Below are positions 15,426 through 23,923 of a stretch of 34,046 nt of DNA, one piece after another. A model generated the notes under the pieces. That model did no database searches and had not been told where the DNA came from. It worked only from the letters and a program-made list of their open reading frames with translations. A program made the position numbers and the translations under genes. Every line of letters begins with the position of its first letter. Position 1 is the first letter of the stretch. The DNA lies in contig CAYOBI010000021.1 of the NCBI GenBank assembly GCA_964402325.1, positions 1-34,046 on the forward strand, written 5' to 3'. The DNA is from Raineyella sp964402325 (GTDB lineage Bacteria; Actinomycetota; Actinomycetes; Propionibacteriales; Propionibacteriaceae).

Positions 15426-16448
15426 TCAGGCCCGGACCAGCCGCCGGGCGAAGTGACAGGCGCTGAGGTGCTCGCCCGCACCGTCCGGGTGCAGGGTCAG
15501 CGCCGGCTCCTCGGTGCTGCACCGCTGGAGGAAGTCCGGGTCGGTCTTCACCAGCGGGCAGCGGGTGTGGAACCGGCAGCCGGACGGCGGGTTCGCCGGG
15601 GACGGCACGTCACCGGTGAGCAGGATCGGCTGCTTGGTCTCCCGGGCCCCAGGGTCGGGCACCGGCACGGCAGACAGCAGCGCCTGGGTGTACGGGTGGG
15701 TGGGGTTCTCGTAGATCTCGTGCTCGTCGCCGAGCTCGACGATCTTGCCGAGGTACATCACCGCGACCCGGTCCGAGATGTGGCGCACCACGGACAGGTC
15801 GTGCGCGATGAACACGTACGACAGCCCGAGCTCGCGCTGCAGGTCCTGGAGCAGGTTGACCACCTGGGCCTGGACCGACACGTCGAGGGCCGAGACCGGC
15901 TCGTCGCAGACGATCACCTTGGGGTTGACCGCCAGGCCCCGGGCGATGCCGATGCGCTGGCGCTGGCCGCCGGAGAACTGGTGCGGGTAGCGGTTGATGT
16001 GCTCGGGGTTGAGGCCGACCAGGTCGAGCAACTCCTGGACCCGGCGGCGCCGGTCACCCTTGGGCACCACGTCGGGGTGGATCTCCAGCGGCTCGCCGAT
16101 GATGTCCCCGACGGTCATCCGGGGGTTCAGCGAGGTGTACGGGTCCTGGAAGATGATCTGGATGTCCCGGCGGGCCCGGCGGAGCTTGTCGGAGGACAGC
16201 GAGAACATGTCCCGGCCCTCGAACCACACCTTGCCCGCGGTCGGCGGCTCGAGCTGGACGAGCAACCGGCCCAGGGTGGACTTGCCGCAGCCGGACTCCC
16301 CCACCACGCCGAGCGTCTCACCCGGGAACAGCTCGAAGGAGACGCCGTCGACGGCCTTGACGTCGCCGGCCTTGCGTCGGGTGACGCCCTTGCGGATCGG
16401 GTAGTACTTCTCCAGGCCTTCGGCCCGCAGGATCGGTTCGGCGCTCAT
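15426..16448 (-). CDS. oppF: Oligopeptide/dipeptide ABC transporter ATPase (OppF/DppF type)
   Basis: One of two ATPases that power peptide import from the cytoplasmic face. The 340-aa product has Walker A GESGCGKST at residues 50-58, a Q-loop at IIFQDPYTSLNPRM, signature QFSGGQRQR, Walker B VIVCDEPVSALD, and an H-loop in IAHDLSVV. The C-terminal oligopeptide/dipeptide extension is present, with a CRFHTRCP cysteine segment. Its ATG overlaps the oppD stop codon by four bases (ATGA). It is the last gene of the operon and is followed by a strong hairpin. Confidence 0.93.
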   Translation of the reverse strand: MSAEPILRAEGLEKYYPIRKGVTRRKAGDVKAVDGVSFELFPGETLGVVGESGCGKSTLGRLLVQLEPPTAGKVWFEGRDMFSLSSDKLRRARRDIQIIFQDPYTSLNPRMTVGDIIGEPLEIHPDVVPKGDRRRRVQELLDLVGLNPEHINRYPHQFSGGQRQRIGIARGLAVNPKVIVCDEPVSALDVSVQAQVVNLLQDLQRELGLSYVFIAHDLSVVRHISDRVAVMYLGKIVELGDEHEIYENPTHPYTQALLSAVPVPDPGARETKQPILLTGDVPSPANPPSGCRFHTRCPLVKTDPDFLQRCSTEEPALTLHPDGAGEHLSACHFARRLVRA

Positions 16449-17596
16449 CGGACGACCTCCTCGCCGTTGTCGTCGGTCTCGACCAGGACGTGCCGGCCGA
16501 GGCCCTGGTCGGCCTCGAGCAGGTGCCGTCCGAGGAGCTCGTCGTGGTGATGGCAGGCGACCCGCCGGCCGGGGGCCACCTCCAGCAGGGCCGGCGGCTC
16601 GCCGGTCCGGCAGACGTCGGTGGCGAAGCGGCAGCGCGGGTTGAACGGGCAGCCGGCCGGGATCCGGGTGAGGTTCGGCGGCAGGCCACCGATGGCGTTG
16701 AGCCGTTCGCCCTGCTGGTCCAGCCGCGGGATCGACTCCAGCAGCCCCAGCGTGTACGGGTGGGCCGGGTCACGGTAGAGGTCGAAGACGTCGGCCTTCT
16801 CGACCAGGCGGCCGGCGTACATCACGGCGATCCGGTCGGCCACGTCGGCGACCACGCCGAGGTCGTGGGTGATCAGGATCAGGCCCATGTGCGACTCGGC
16901 CTGCAGCTCCTTCAGCAGGTCCATGATCTGGGCCTGGACGGTGACGTCGAGGGCGGTGGTGGGCTCGTCGGCGATCAGCACGTGCGGGTCCAGCGCGATC
17001 GCCATGGCGATCATGATCCGCTGGCGCATGCCGCCGGAGAACTGGTGCGGGTAGTCGGTCACCCGCTCGCGGGCGGCCGGGATCCGGACCCGCTCCATCA
17101 GGCGGATCGCCTGTTCCTCGGCGTCGCGACGGTTCAGCCCGCGGTGCACCCGGAACATCTCGGCGATCTGCCAGCCGACGCTGAAGACGGGGTTGAGCGA
17201 GCTCAGTGCGTCCTGGAAGATCATCGAGATCTCGGCGCCCCGGACGGTCTGCATCACCTGCTCGTCGACGGTGAGCAGGTCGGTGCCGCAGTACGCCACC
17301 GAGCCGCCGGTGACGAACGCCGGCGGGGTGTCCAGGATGCCCATCACCGCCTGGGCGGTGACGGACTTGCCGGAGCCGGACTCGCCGAGGATCGCCAGCG
17401 TCTCGTCCTCGTGCAGGTCGAAGCTGACGCCGTTGATGGCCCGGGCGATGCCGTCACGGGTGCGGAACTCGACGTGCAGGTCCTCGACCTGCAGCAGCGT
17501 ACGGTCCACCGGCGTCCAGGTCCGGACGAACCGCTGGCGTCGCCGGGAGGCGCGGGTCTCGAGCACCGGTTCGGCGGGGGGTTTCGTGGTGGTCAT
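16445..17596 (-). CDS. oppD: Oligopeptide/dipeptide ABC transporter ATPase (OppD/DppD type)
   Basis: Partner ATPase of OppF. The 383-aa product begins with a ~35-residue basic extension not needed for the fold. Walker A GESGSGKSV, Q-loop IFQDALSSLNP, signature QFSGGMRQR, Walker B VLIADEPTTALD and H-loop ITHDLGVV follow in order. The C-terminal segment has the family's GCPFNPRCRF cysteine motif, the region that holds an iron-sulfur cluster in the mycobacterial Opp transporter. ATG 17596 is chosen because a GAGAGGAGCG ribosome binding site lies about five bases upstream; the frame is open further upstream across oppC. The gap to oppC is 11 bases. Confidence 0.93.
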   Translation of the reverse strand: MTTTKPPAEPVLETRASRRRQRFVRTWTPVDRTLLQVEDLHVEFRTRDGIARAINGVSFDLHEDETLAILGESGSGKSVTAQAVMGILDTPPAFVTGGSVAYCGTDLLTVDEQVMQTVRGAEISMIFQDALSSLNPVFSVGWQIAEMFRVHRGLNRRDAEEQAIRLMERVRIPAARERVTDYPHQFSGGMRQRIMIAMAIALDPHVLIADEPTTALDVTVQAQIMDLLKELQAESHMGLILITHDLGVVADVADRIAVMYAGRLVEKADVFDLYRDPAHPYTLGLLESIPRLDQQGERLNAIGGLPPNLTRIPAGCPFNPRCRFATDVCRTGEPPALLEVAPGRRVACHHHDELLGRHLLEADQGLGRHVLVETDDNGEEVVR

Positions 17597-17607
17597 GGTC
17601 GCTCCTC

Positions 17608-18621
17608 TCAGCGCAGCTTCGGGTCGAGGGCGTCGCGGACGACTTCGCCGAGCAGGATGAACGCCAGGACGGTGACGGACAGGAACAGGGACGGGAACAG
17701 CAGCATGTGCGGCGTGGACCGCACCAGGCCGATCCCCGACGCCTCGGAGATCGCCACGCCCCAGGAGATGGCCGGCGGGGCCAGGCCGATGCCCAGGAAG
17801 GACAGCGTCGCCTCCAGGGCGATGTACATGCCGAGGTTGATGGTCGCGACGGCGATCACCGGGGCGATCGCGTTCGGCAGGATGTGCGAGAAGACGATCC
17901 GGCCCGGCTTCGCGCCGAGCGCCCGGGCGGCCTGGACGAAGTCGTGCGGCTTGACCTGCAGCACCGAGGAGCGCATCAGCCGGGCGATGCTGGGCCAGCC
18001 GAGGATGCCGAGGGCAAGGACGACCTTGCCGACCATCACCAGGTACGGGGTGTCCAGCGTGTTGGGGAAGGTGTAGAGGGCCAGGATGCCGCCGAGCAGC
18101 AGCGGGATGGCGAAGAAGACGTCCCCGATCCGGGACAGGATGACGTCCCACCAGCCGCCGAAGTAGCCGGCGAAGATGCCGACGAAACAGCCGAACAGAG
18201 TGGTCGCCAGGGTCGCGCCCAGGCCGACCAGGATCGAGGAGCGGGCGCCCCAGATGGTGCGCGAGTAGATGTCGTAGCCCTGGGCGTCATGGCCGAACCA
18301 GGCCGACGGCGACGGTGGTAGCCGGGCCTTGCTGAGATCGGCGTAGTACGGGTCGGGCTGCGGGCTGAAGAAGGTGAACAGCTGCGGCACCGCCGCCATC
18401 ACCACGACCAGTGCGATCAGCACGGCGGAGACCCAGAACAGCGGGCGGCGGCGCATCTCGGCCCAGGCGTCGGACCAGAGCGAGCGCGCCGGCCCGAGGT
18501 CGGGATCCCCCGACGTCGGGACGACCGCATCCTCCAGCACCGCGACCGGATCCTGCGGCGCGAAGGCGGACTTCCGGTCCTCCTCCAGCTCGGCCATGGC
18601 CTTGTCCTCACGGTCATTCAT
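17608..18621 (-). CDS. oppC: Oligopeptide/dipeptide ABC transporter permease (OppC/DppC type)
   Basis: Second transmembrane subunit of the importer. The 337-aa product has a ~55-residue hydrophilic N terminus, then about six membrane helices. The OppC N-terminal domain signature appears at HDAQGYDIYSRTIWGARSS, and the ATPase-coupling EAA loop at DFVQAARALGAKPGRIVFSH. The C terminus ends LGEVVRDALDPKLR, typical for OppC. Its ATG overlaps the 3' end of oppB by eight bases, so translation is coupled. Confidence 0.93.
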   Translation of the reverse strand: MNDREDKAMAELEEDRKSAFAPQDPVAVLEDAVVPTSGDPDLGPARSLWSDAWAEMRRRPLFWVSAVLIALVVVMAAVPQLFTFFSPQPDPYYADLSKARLPPSPSAWFGHDAQGYDIYSRTIWGARSSILVGLGATLATTLFGCFVGIFAGYFGGWWDVILSRIGDVFFAIPLLLGGILALYTFPNTLDTPYLVMVGKVVLALGILGWPSIARLMRSSVLQVKPHDFVQAARALGAKPGRIVFSHILPNAIAPVIAVATINLGMYIALEATLSFLGIGLAPPAISWGVAISEASGIGLVRSTPHMLLFPSLFLSVTVLAFILLGEVVRDALDPKLR

Positions 18622-19537
18622 GGCTGATCCTCGGGTCGAGCACGCCGTACAACAGGTCGACGAGCAGGTTCATGAGCAGGTAGATGAAGACCAGCATGAC
18701 GACCGCGCCGACCACCGACACGCCGTCACGCTGGGAGATGGAGCGGAAGATGAAGCTGCCGATCCCGTTGATGTTGAAGATCCGCTCGGTGACGATCGCA
18801 CCGCCCATCAGGGCGCCGAAGTCGTAGCCGATGTAGGTGACCACGGGGATCAGCGAGTTGCGCAGGGTGTGCACGCCGATCGCCCGACCTCGTCCCAGGC
18901 CCTTCGCCTTCGCGGTCCGAACGTAATCGGCCCGGAGGTTCTCCACCAGGTTGGTCCTGGTCAGTCTGGCGACGTACGCCACGGAGACCGAGCCGAGCAC
19001 CAGGCCGGGCAGCATCAGCTGCCACCAGGTACCCGAGGTGGACGTCACCGGGAAGATCCCCAGCTTGATGCCGAAGACCAGCTGGGAGAGGGCGCCGATG
19101 ACGAAGATCGGCACCGAGATGATCAGCAGACTGCCGACCGTGACCAGGGTGTCGGGCCAGCGGCCGCGCCGCATCCCGGCCCAGACGCCGGCGGCGATGC
19201 CCACCACGATCTCGAAGACGATCGCGATGACGGCCAGCCGCAGGGTGGTCGGGAACCGGACGGCGAGCTCGTGCAGGACGGGGTTGCCGTAGAAGTTCGT
19301 GCCCAGGTCGCCGCGGACCAGCCGGCCGAGGTAGTAGCCGTACTGCACCAGGACCGGCTGGTCGAGGTGGTACTCCTGGGTGAACTTCGCCACGTACGAC
19401 GGCGGGCAGGCCCGCTCACCGCAGCGTCCGGCGACGGGATCGCCCGGCAGGGCGAACACCATGACGAAGATCAGGAACGTCGATCCGATCAGGACCGGGA
19501 TCATCTGCAGAAGTCTGCGGATGACATAGGTTCCCAT
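18614..19537 (-). CDS. oppB: Oligopeptide/dipeptide ABC transporter permease (OppB/DppB type)
   Basis: First transmembrane subunit. The 307-aa product starts with YVIRRLLQMIPVLIGSTFLI, the usual OppB first helix, and has about six helices. A periplasmic-side loop after helix 1 contains DPVAGRCGERACPP, a two-cysteine insertion. The coupling loop is YVRTAKAKGLGRGRAIGVHT, and the C terminus ends VDLLYGVLDPRISHE. A GAGAGGAGC ribosome binding site precedes the ATG, nearly identical to that of oppD. A 186-bp gap with a strong hairpin separates it from oppA. Confidence 0.93.
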   Translation of the reverse strand: MGTYVIRRLLQMIPVLIGSTFLIFVMVFALPGDPVAGRCGERACPPSYVAKFTQEYHLDQPVLVQYGYYLGRLVRGDLGTNFYGNPVLHELAVRFPTTLRLAVIAIVFEIVVGIAAGVWAGMRRGRWPDTLVTVGSLLIISVPIFVIGALSQLVFGIKLGIFPVTSTSGTWWQLMLPGLVLGSVSVAYVARLTRTNLVENLRADYVRTAKAKGLGRGRAIGVHTLRNSLIPVVTYIGYDFGALMGGAIVTERIFNINGIGSFIFRSISQRDGVSVVGAVVMLVFIYLLMNLLVDLLYGVLDPRISHE

Positions 19538-19656
19538 GGTTGCTCCTCTCGAACCGGCGGGATCCCCTGCGTTTCCGCCGCGAATGTGCAGCGTACGCCT
19601 CTGTACCGACAGCCCGGCGACCGGGCAGCGGCGCGGCCGACCGGGTCACGGGCAGA

Positions 19657-19692
19657 CACCGGCCCGCCGGGACGGATCCCGGCGGGCCGGTG
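19657..19692 (-). terminator. Intercistronic hairpin between oppA and oppB
   Basis: A perfect 15-bp stem (19657-19671 with 19678-19692) and a six-base loop. It lies about 31 bases after the oppA stop and well before oppB. This is the usual place for a partial terminator or mRNA-stabilising hairpin that keeps binding protein above permease. Confidence 0.75.
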
Positions 19693-19723
19693 CAGTGGTC
19701 AGGGAATCACCGTGGACCCGGTG

Positions 19724-21340
19724 TCACTTCTTCTGGATGGACGCGTAGTCGATCTCGCCGAACGGGTTGACCTTGACGTTGGTGACGTTGGTCGACCAGA
19801 TCACCGGACGGGTCGTGGACCACAGCGGCAGGGTCGGCAGGTCCTTCGCCAGCACCTGCTCGGCGGCCTGGTACTTGGCGTTGGCGTCGGCCGCGGTCTT
19901 GGCGGCGTTGCCCTCCTTGATCAGGCCGTCGAACTCGCTGCTGGAGTAGTTGAAGTAGTTCGACGAGGCGCCGGTGGCGTAGACCGGGGTCAGGAAGTTC
20001 TCGATCGACGGGTAGTCCATCTGCCAGCCGTAGCGGAAGAGGCCCTTGATCTCGCGGTGCTTCATCTGGTCGAGCAGGGTCTTGAAGTCCGGGGTCACGA
20101 TGACCTGGCAGTCGAGACCCAGGGTGTTCTTGATCGAGTTGCAGGTGGCGTCGGCCCACGGCTTGTGGCTGCCGTCACCGTTGATCGCCAGGGTCAGGGT
20201 GCCGTTGTAGCCACCGGACTGCTGGTAGAGCGCCTTGGCCTGCTCGGCGTTGTAGGTGCAGGTGTCACCGCAGGCGCCGGCCTTGTAGCCGTCCACGGTC
20301 GGGGCGGCCCAGGAGTCGGACGGCGTACGGGTCGCCATGAAGACCTGCTTGGTGATCTCCGGGCGGTTGATCGCCATCGAGATCGCCTTGCGCAGCGTCG
20401 GGTTCTTCAGCTGGTCGTCGACCGGGGAGAAGGCGAGCAGCTGGATCACGCCCTCCTTCGCGATCGCGTTGCGGCCGTCGGCGTCGGTCTTCCACTGGTC
20501 GTTCACCAGCATGCCGGTCGGCACCTCATCGGTGGCGTCCAGGTTGTTGGCCACCACGTCGGCGTAGGCCGCGTCGGTCGACTGGTAGATCCGGTAGGTG
20601 ATCTTGTCGGTCTTGCCGGGCCACTGGCCCTTGTAGGCCGGATCCTTCTCCACCACGATGTTCGAGGCGTCCTGCGAGACGAACTTGTACGGGCCGGCGC
20701 CGATCGGCTTGGCCTCGTACGCCTTGGGATCCTTGAAGAAGGAGTCCGGTAGCGGCGCGAACGCGGTGTAGCCCATCCGCAGCGGCAGGTTCGAGACCGG
20801 CGCGGTGGTCTTGATGGTGAAGGTGTGGTCGTCCACCACGGTCAGGCCGGACATCTTGTCGGTCGCCGGCTTGGTGGTGCACTTGGCGTCGGCGCACTGC
20901 AGGTCGGCATAGCCCTCGACAGGCTCGAAGAAGTAGCCCGCCTGCATGCCGTTCGGGGCGTACGCCGCGTAGTTCCAGGCATCGACGAAGTTCGACGCCT
21001 TCACCGGGGTGCCGTCGTGGAACGTACGGTCCTGCTTCAGCTTGACGGTGAAGTTCTGGTTGTCGGTCGTCTCGATCGACTGGGCGAGGTCCATCTCGGG
21101 GGCCGCGGTGTCGACGTTGTAGTGCACCAGCTGGGACGACACGGTCTGCAGGACCATGTTGCCGCAGGTCTCGGTGGTGTTCGACGGGACCAGGGCCTCC
21201 TGCGGGGTGCACCCACGGACGGTGATGGCCCCGCCCGTCCCACCGCCGGCGGAACCGGTGCCACCGCCACTACAGGCGGCGGCGAACATGGACACGACCG
21301 CCACGGTGGCGATGGTGGCCACACGGACATTTCGACGCAT
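19724..21340 (-). CDS. oppA: Peptide ABC transporter substrate-binding lipoprotein (SBP family 5)
   Basis: Extracellular receptor that delivers peptides to OppBC. The 538-aa product has a lipoprotein signal: basic MRRNVRVAT, a hydrophobic stretch, then the lipobox-like FAAAC with lipidated Cys23 and a Gly/Ser linker. The mature part shows family 5 marks such as MDLAQSIETTDNQNFTVKLK and the FHDGTPVKASNFVDAWNYA cluster-5 signature near residue 110. Start ATG 21340 is clear from an AGGAGG ribosome binding site six bases upstream; a longer frame without support exists upstream. It is the first gene of the opp operon. Confidence 0.94.
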   Translation of the reverse strand: MRRNVRVATIATVAVVSMFAAACSGGGTGSAGGGTGGAITVRGCTPQEALVPSNTTETCGNMVLQTVSSQLVHYNVDTAAPEMDLAQSIETTDNQNFTVKLKQDRTFHDGTPVKASNFVDAWNYAAYAPNGMQAGYFFEPVEGYADLQCADAKCTTKPATDKMSGLTVVDDHTFTIKTTAPVSNLPLRMGYTAFAPLPDSFFKDPKAYEAKPIGAGPYKFVSQDASNIVVEKDPAYKGQWPGKTDKITYRIYQSTDAAYADVVANNLDATDEVPTGMLVNDQWKTDADGRNAIAKEGVIQLLAFSPVDDQLKNPTLRKAISMAINRPEITKQVFMATRTPSDSWAAPTVDGYKAGACGDTCTYNAEQAKALYQQSGGYNGTLTLAINGDGSHKPWADATCNSIKNTLGLDCQVIVTPDFKTLLDQMKHREIKGLFRYGWQMDYPSIENFLTPVYATGASSNYFNYSSSEFDGLIKEGNAAKTAADANAKYQAAEQVLAKDLPTLPLWSTTRPVIWSTNVTNVKVNPFGEIDYASIQKK

Positions 21341-21357
21341 GAACTTCCTCCTAGGTA

Positions 21358-21377
21358 CGGCGCCCCCTTCGGCGCCG
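21358..21377 (-). promoter_or_regulatory. Hairpin just upstream of the oppA ribosome binding site
   Basis: CGGCGCC (21358-21364) pairs with GGCGCCG (21371-21377) over a six-base loop, ending five bases before the AGGAGG at 21347-21352. It could influence oppA translation or mRNA stability. Confidence 0.4.
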
Positions 21378-21456
21378 AGTCCGCACACCCCGACCGTCGG
21401 CCGGGCCTTTCAGCATCGCGTTCGGGGACCCTCCCTTTGCGGGCCACCGAACGGCA

Positions 21457-21498
21457 CGAGGGTTGTACGCAGACTGTAGTACACGCCCTGAACCCTCG
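21457..21498. promoter_or_regulatory. Inverted repeat around the candidate oppA promoter
   Basis: CGAGGGTT (21457-21464) and AACCCTCG (21491-21498) are inverted around a 26-base centre. The centre holds TACAGT on the minus strand (21473-21478), a plausible -10 for oppA, and two GTAC tetramers. It may be an operator. Confidence 0.4.
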
Positions 21499-21682
21499 GA
21501 CCCGCAGGAGGTTACCTTCGACGTCCGGCCGGGTCGAGGTCGTGGTGCTCCCCGGTCTTGCTTTGTTACGAAATCGGCACGAAAACCTTCGAGGAGTGCG
21601 TCTTTCCGCAGCACCCGCAGCCCTTTGCGGACGAATCGCGAGCGCACCGAGTGGCGCCTCCTGAGGCGGGCCGACGGCAGGC

Positions 21683-23059
21683 CTACAGCAGGATGCGGCC
21701 GCGCTGCTCGGGCAGTGCGAGGGAGGCGACGGCCCCGACCAGGAAGGCTGCACCGAACACCGCGAACGTCACGATGAAGCCGTACGACTCGCCACCCCAG
21801 CGCAGCAGGACCGGCACCGACAGCGGCGCGAGGATCGAGGCGACCCGGCCGAAGGCGGCCGCAGCCCCGGTGCCGGTCCCCCGCAGCCGGGTGGGGTAGA
21901 GCTCCGGGCCGATGGCGTAGAGGGCGCCCCAGGCACCCAGGTTGAAGAACGACAGCACGGCCCCGGCGGCGATCACGGCGCCGACCGCCGGACGGCCGGG
22001 CACCGACGCGACGAGGCCGAAGGCCACCGCCCCGGCAGCCGAGCCGAGCAGGAAGACCGAAAGGGTCAGCCGGCGGCCCCAGCGCTCGATCAACCAGGCG
22101 GCGACCAGGTAGCCGGGCACCTGGGCCAGGGTGATCAGCAGCACGTACTCGAAGGACCGGGTCAGGGTGAAGCCGCGGCCGAGCAGGAGCGTCGGCAGCC
22201 AGGTGAACGCGCCGTAGTAGGACAGGTTGATGGTGAACCAGACGATCCAGAGAGCGACCGTGCGGCGGAGCAGCGGGCGGGCCCAGATCGACCCCGCGGT
22301 GATGTCCTCGACCCCGGTCGGCGCCTCCTCCGGCACCCGGACCCGGGTCAGCATCGGCGGGGAGGTCTCGAACCGGCGCACCGCCTCCTCGGCCTGTTCG
22401 GTACGCCCCTTCTGCTCCAGGAAGCGGACCGACTCCGGCAGCCCGAGGCGCACCACGACGGCCCACAGGGTCGGCACGATGCCGACCACCAGGGCCCAGC
22501 GCCAACCGCTCGGGAAGGCCGGGATGACGACGTAGCCGATCAACGCCGCGAGGATCCAGCCGACCGCCCAGAACGCCTCGAGGAAGACCACCATCCGGCC
22601 GCGGATCCGGCGCGGCGCGAACTCGCTGACCAGGGTCGAGGCGACCGGCAGTTCGGCGCCGAGGCCGACGCCGACGACGAACCGGAAGGCGACCAGGGCG
22701 GCGACCGACCAGGACAGCGCCGCGGCGCCGGTGGCCACCCCGTAGACGAGCAGGGTGAGGGCGAACACCTGCCGTCGCCCGAACCGGTCCGCCAGCAGGC
22801 CGCCGAGGCCGGCGCCGACGGTCATCCCGACGAAGCCGATCGAGCCGATCACCGACAGGATCGAGGCCCCGAGGTGCCATTCGACGGCCAGCGCCGCCAT
22901 CACGAACGAGATCAGCCCGACATCCATCGCGTCGAGGGCCCAGCCGATCCCCGACCCGATCAGCAGCCGGTGGTGCTGCCGGGTGTAGGGCAGACGGTCG
23001 AGCCGCTCGGCACGGGTCGGGGTGGGCGTCCCGCCGGTCTCCGCAGTGGTCATGGGCAT
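21683..23059 (-). CDS. MFS transporter, sugar-porter / organic-acid symporter type
   Basis: Predicted 12-TM proton symporter; substrate unknown. The 458-aa product has GWALDAMDVGLISF in helix 1 and motif A as GLLADRFGRRQVF. The conserved central loop EFAPRRIRGRMVVFLEAFWAVG and late motif YPTRLRGTGTGAAAAFGRVA match NaiP/SV2-like and AAHS aromatic-acid transporters. The ATG at 23059 is the first; a second in-frame ATG at 23053 sits seven bases after AACACT and could be the real start of a leaderless mRNA. It faces the same way as the opp operon but has a 342-bp gap after it, so it is probably independent. Confidence 0.85.
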   Translation of the reverse strand: MPMTTAETGGTPTPTRAERLDRLPYTRQHHRLLIGSGIGWALDAMDVGLISFVMAALAVEWHLGASILSVIGSIGFVGMTVGAGLGGLLADRFGRRQVFALTLLVYGVATGAAALSWSVAALVAFRFVVGVGLGAELPVASTLVSEFAPRRIRGRMVVFLEAFWAVGWILAALIGYVVIPAFPSGWRWALVVGIVPTLWAVVVRLGLPESVRFLEQKGRTEQAEEAVRRFETSPPMLTRVRVPEEAPTGVEDITAGSIWARPLLRRTVALWIVWFTINLSYYGAFTWLPTLLLGRGFTLTRSFEYVLLITLAQVPGYLVAAWLIERWGRRLTLSVFLLGSAAGAVAFGLVASVPGRPAVGAVIAAGAVLSFFNLGAWGALYAIGPELYPTRLRGTGTGAAAAFGRVASILAPLSVPVLLRWGGESYGFIVTFAVFGAAFLVGAVASLALPEQRGRILL

Positions 23060-23101
23060 GAGTGTTCCATGCCCGGGTCCCCGCGGCGGGTGGCCGACCA
23101 G

Positions 23102-23138
23102 CCCCGGCGGTCAGCCGTTCGCCCCCGGCGGTCAGCCG
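23102..23138. repeat. 16-bp direct repeat with a 21-bp period at the HAD gene stop
   Basis: CCCCGGCGGTCAGCCG occurs at 23102-23117 and 23123-23138. The second copy contains the stop codon of the HAD gene, and the period is seven codons, so the repeat re-creates an in-frame stop. It is likely a small duplication. Confidence 0.6.
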
Positions 23139-23722
23139 GCCAGCATCGCCTCGAGGTCGGTGCGCAGCTGAGGGGGGTTGCGGAACCGGATGGCCGCCAT
23201 CCCGGTGCTGTGAGCACCCTCGCAGTTGACCGGCCGGTCGTCGACCATGATCACCGACTCCGGGTCGACCTTGAGCCCGCGGGCGACCGTGAGGTAGGCC
23301 TTGGGGTCCGGCTTGGCCTGTTTGAGCCGGCAGCTGAAGAACCGGCCCTGCATCGGGGCCAGTTCGGGGATCGAGTCGATCGCGGTGGCGATCGACTCGG
23401 GGGCGTTGGAGAACAGGGCGGTGGGGATCCCGCGGGCGACGAGGTCGGCGTGCAGGGTGAGGACCTCGGGCGAGAGGTTCAGCCAGCTGTCCCGGTCGCG
23501 CTGGACCAGTTCCTCGATCGTCTCGGTGGACAGTCCACGACCGGCGATCGCCTGCCAGTAGTCGGCATCCGACAGGTCGGCCTTGTCGTACGCCTGGCGC
23601 TTGGCCCAGTAGCGATGGTTGAACGCCTCGAGCTCGACACCGGCGACGGCGGCCATCCGGACCCGATCCTTCGGTGTCTGGGGCAGCCCGAGGACTTCCC
23701 CGAAATCGAACAGCACGAGCAC
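23132..23722 (-). CDS. HAD-superfamily hydrolase (YihX-like subfamily)
   Basis: Predicted cytoplasmic phosphatase or related hydrolase; substrate unknown. The 196-aa product has motif I LFDFGEVL with nucleophile Asp6, motif II ALFSNAPES, motif III as Lys in LKQAKPDPKAY, and motif IV IMVDDRPVNCEGA. A helical cap lies between motifs I and II. The second Asp of the classic DxD is Gly here, as in the DxGNV forms of the YihX-like group, so the gene need not be broken. Start GTG 23722 is the only reasonable one. TAGGGT on the minus strand (23793-23798) could be the -10, giving a 64-base leader with a hairpin. Confidence 0.85.
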   Translation of the reverse strand: MLVLFDFGEVLGLPQTPKDRVRMAAVAGVELEAFNHRYWAKRQAYDKADLSDADYWQAIAGRGLSTETIEELVQRDRDSWLNLSPEVLTLHADLVARGIPTALFSNAPESIATAIDSIPELAPMQGRFFSCRLKQAKPDPKAYLTVARGLKVDPESVIMVDDRPVNCEGAHSTGMAAIRFRNPPQLRTDLEAMLAG

Positions 23723-23746
23723 GATGGCGACACCTTCCTGCTGATC

Positions 23747-23767
23747 GGGCGCCCACCCTCGGCGCCC
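23747..23767 (-). promoter_or_regulatory. Hairpin in the 5' leader of the HAD gene
   Basis: GGGCGCC (23747-23753) pairs with GGCGCCC (23761-23767) over seven bases, about 25 bases before the HAD start codon. It is possibly structural only. Confidence 0.3.
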
Positions 23768-23923
23768 ACCGACCAGGCGGCCGGCAGGACCGACCCTAGC
23801 GGCGTCCGCGCTCCGGTGACCACTCGGTGTTCGCCCCGGGCCACCGGAGCAGGATCCGCCGGTGCCGGCGACATCGCGCCCACGGGTCGTCGCGCAGGGC
23901 GCCGTGGTGTGCGCAGCGGCGGG

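Larger units (their letters stand above)
21341..21682. other. 342-bp intergenic region upstream of oppA
   Basis: Carries the oppA ribosome binding site, a small hairpin (21358-21377), a candidate promoter flanked by an inverted repeat (21457-21498) and a 10-bp direct repeat CCCTTTGCGG at 21433 and 21621. It is somewhat AT-richer near 21550-21600. I see no gene and no clear terminator for the upstream MFS gene. Confidence 0.6.

Noticed and set aside
21433..21630. 10-bp direct repeat CCCTTTGCGG at 21433 and 21621 as a transposon footprint
   Set aside because: The copies are short, 188 bp apart, with no inverted ends or target duplication; chance or a weak regulatory repeat is more likely.
23132..23722. 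HAD gene as a pseudogene because motif I lacks the second Asp
   Set aside because: YihX-like HAD proteins normally have Gly at that place, and the other motifs and length are intact.
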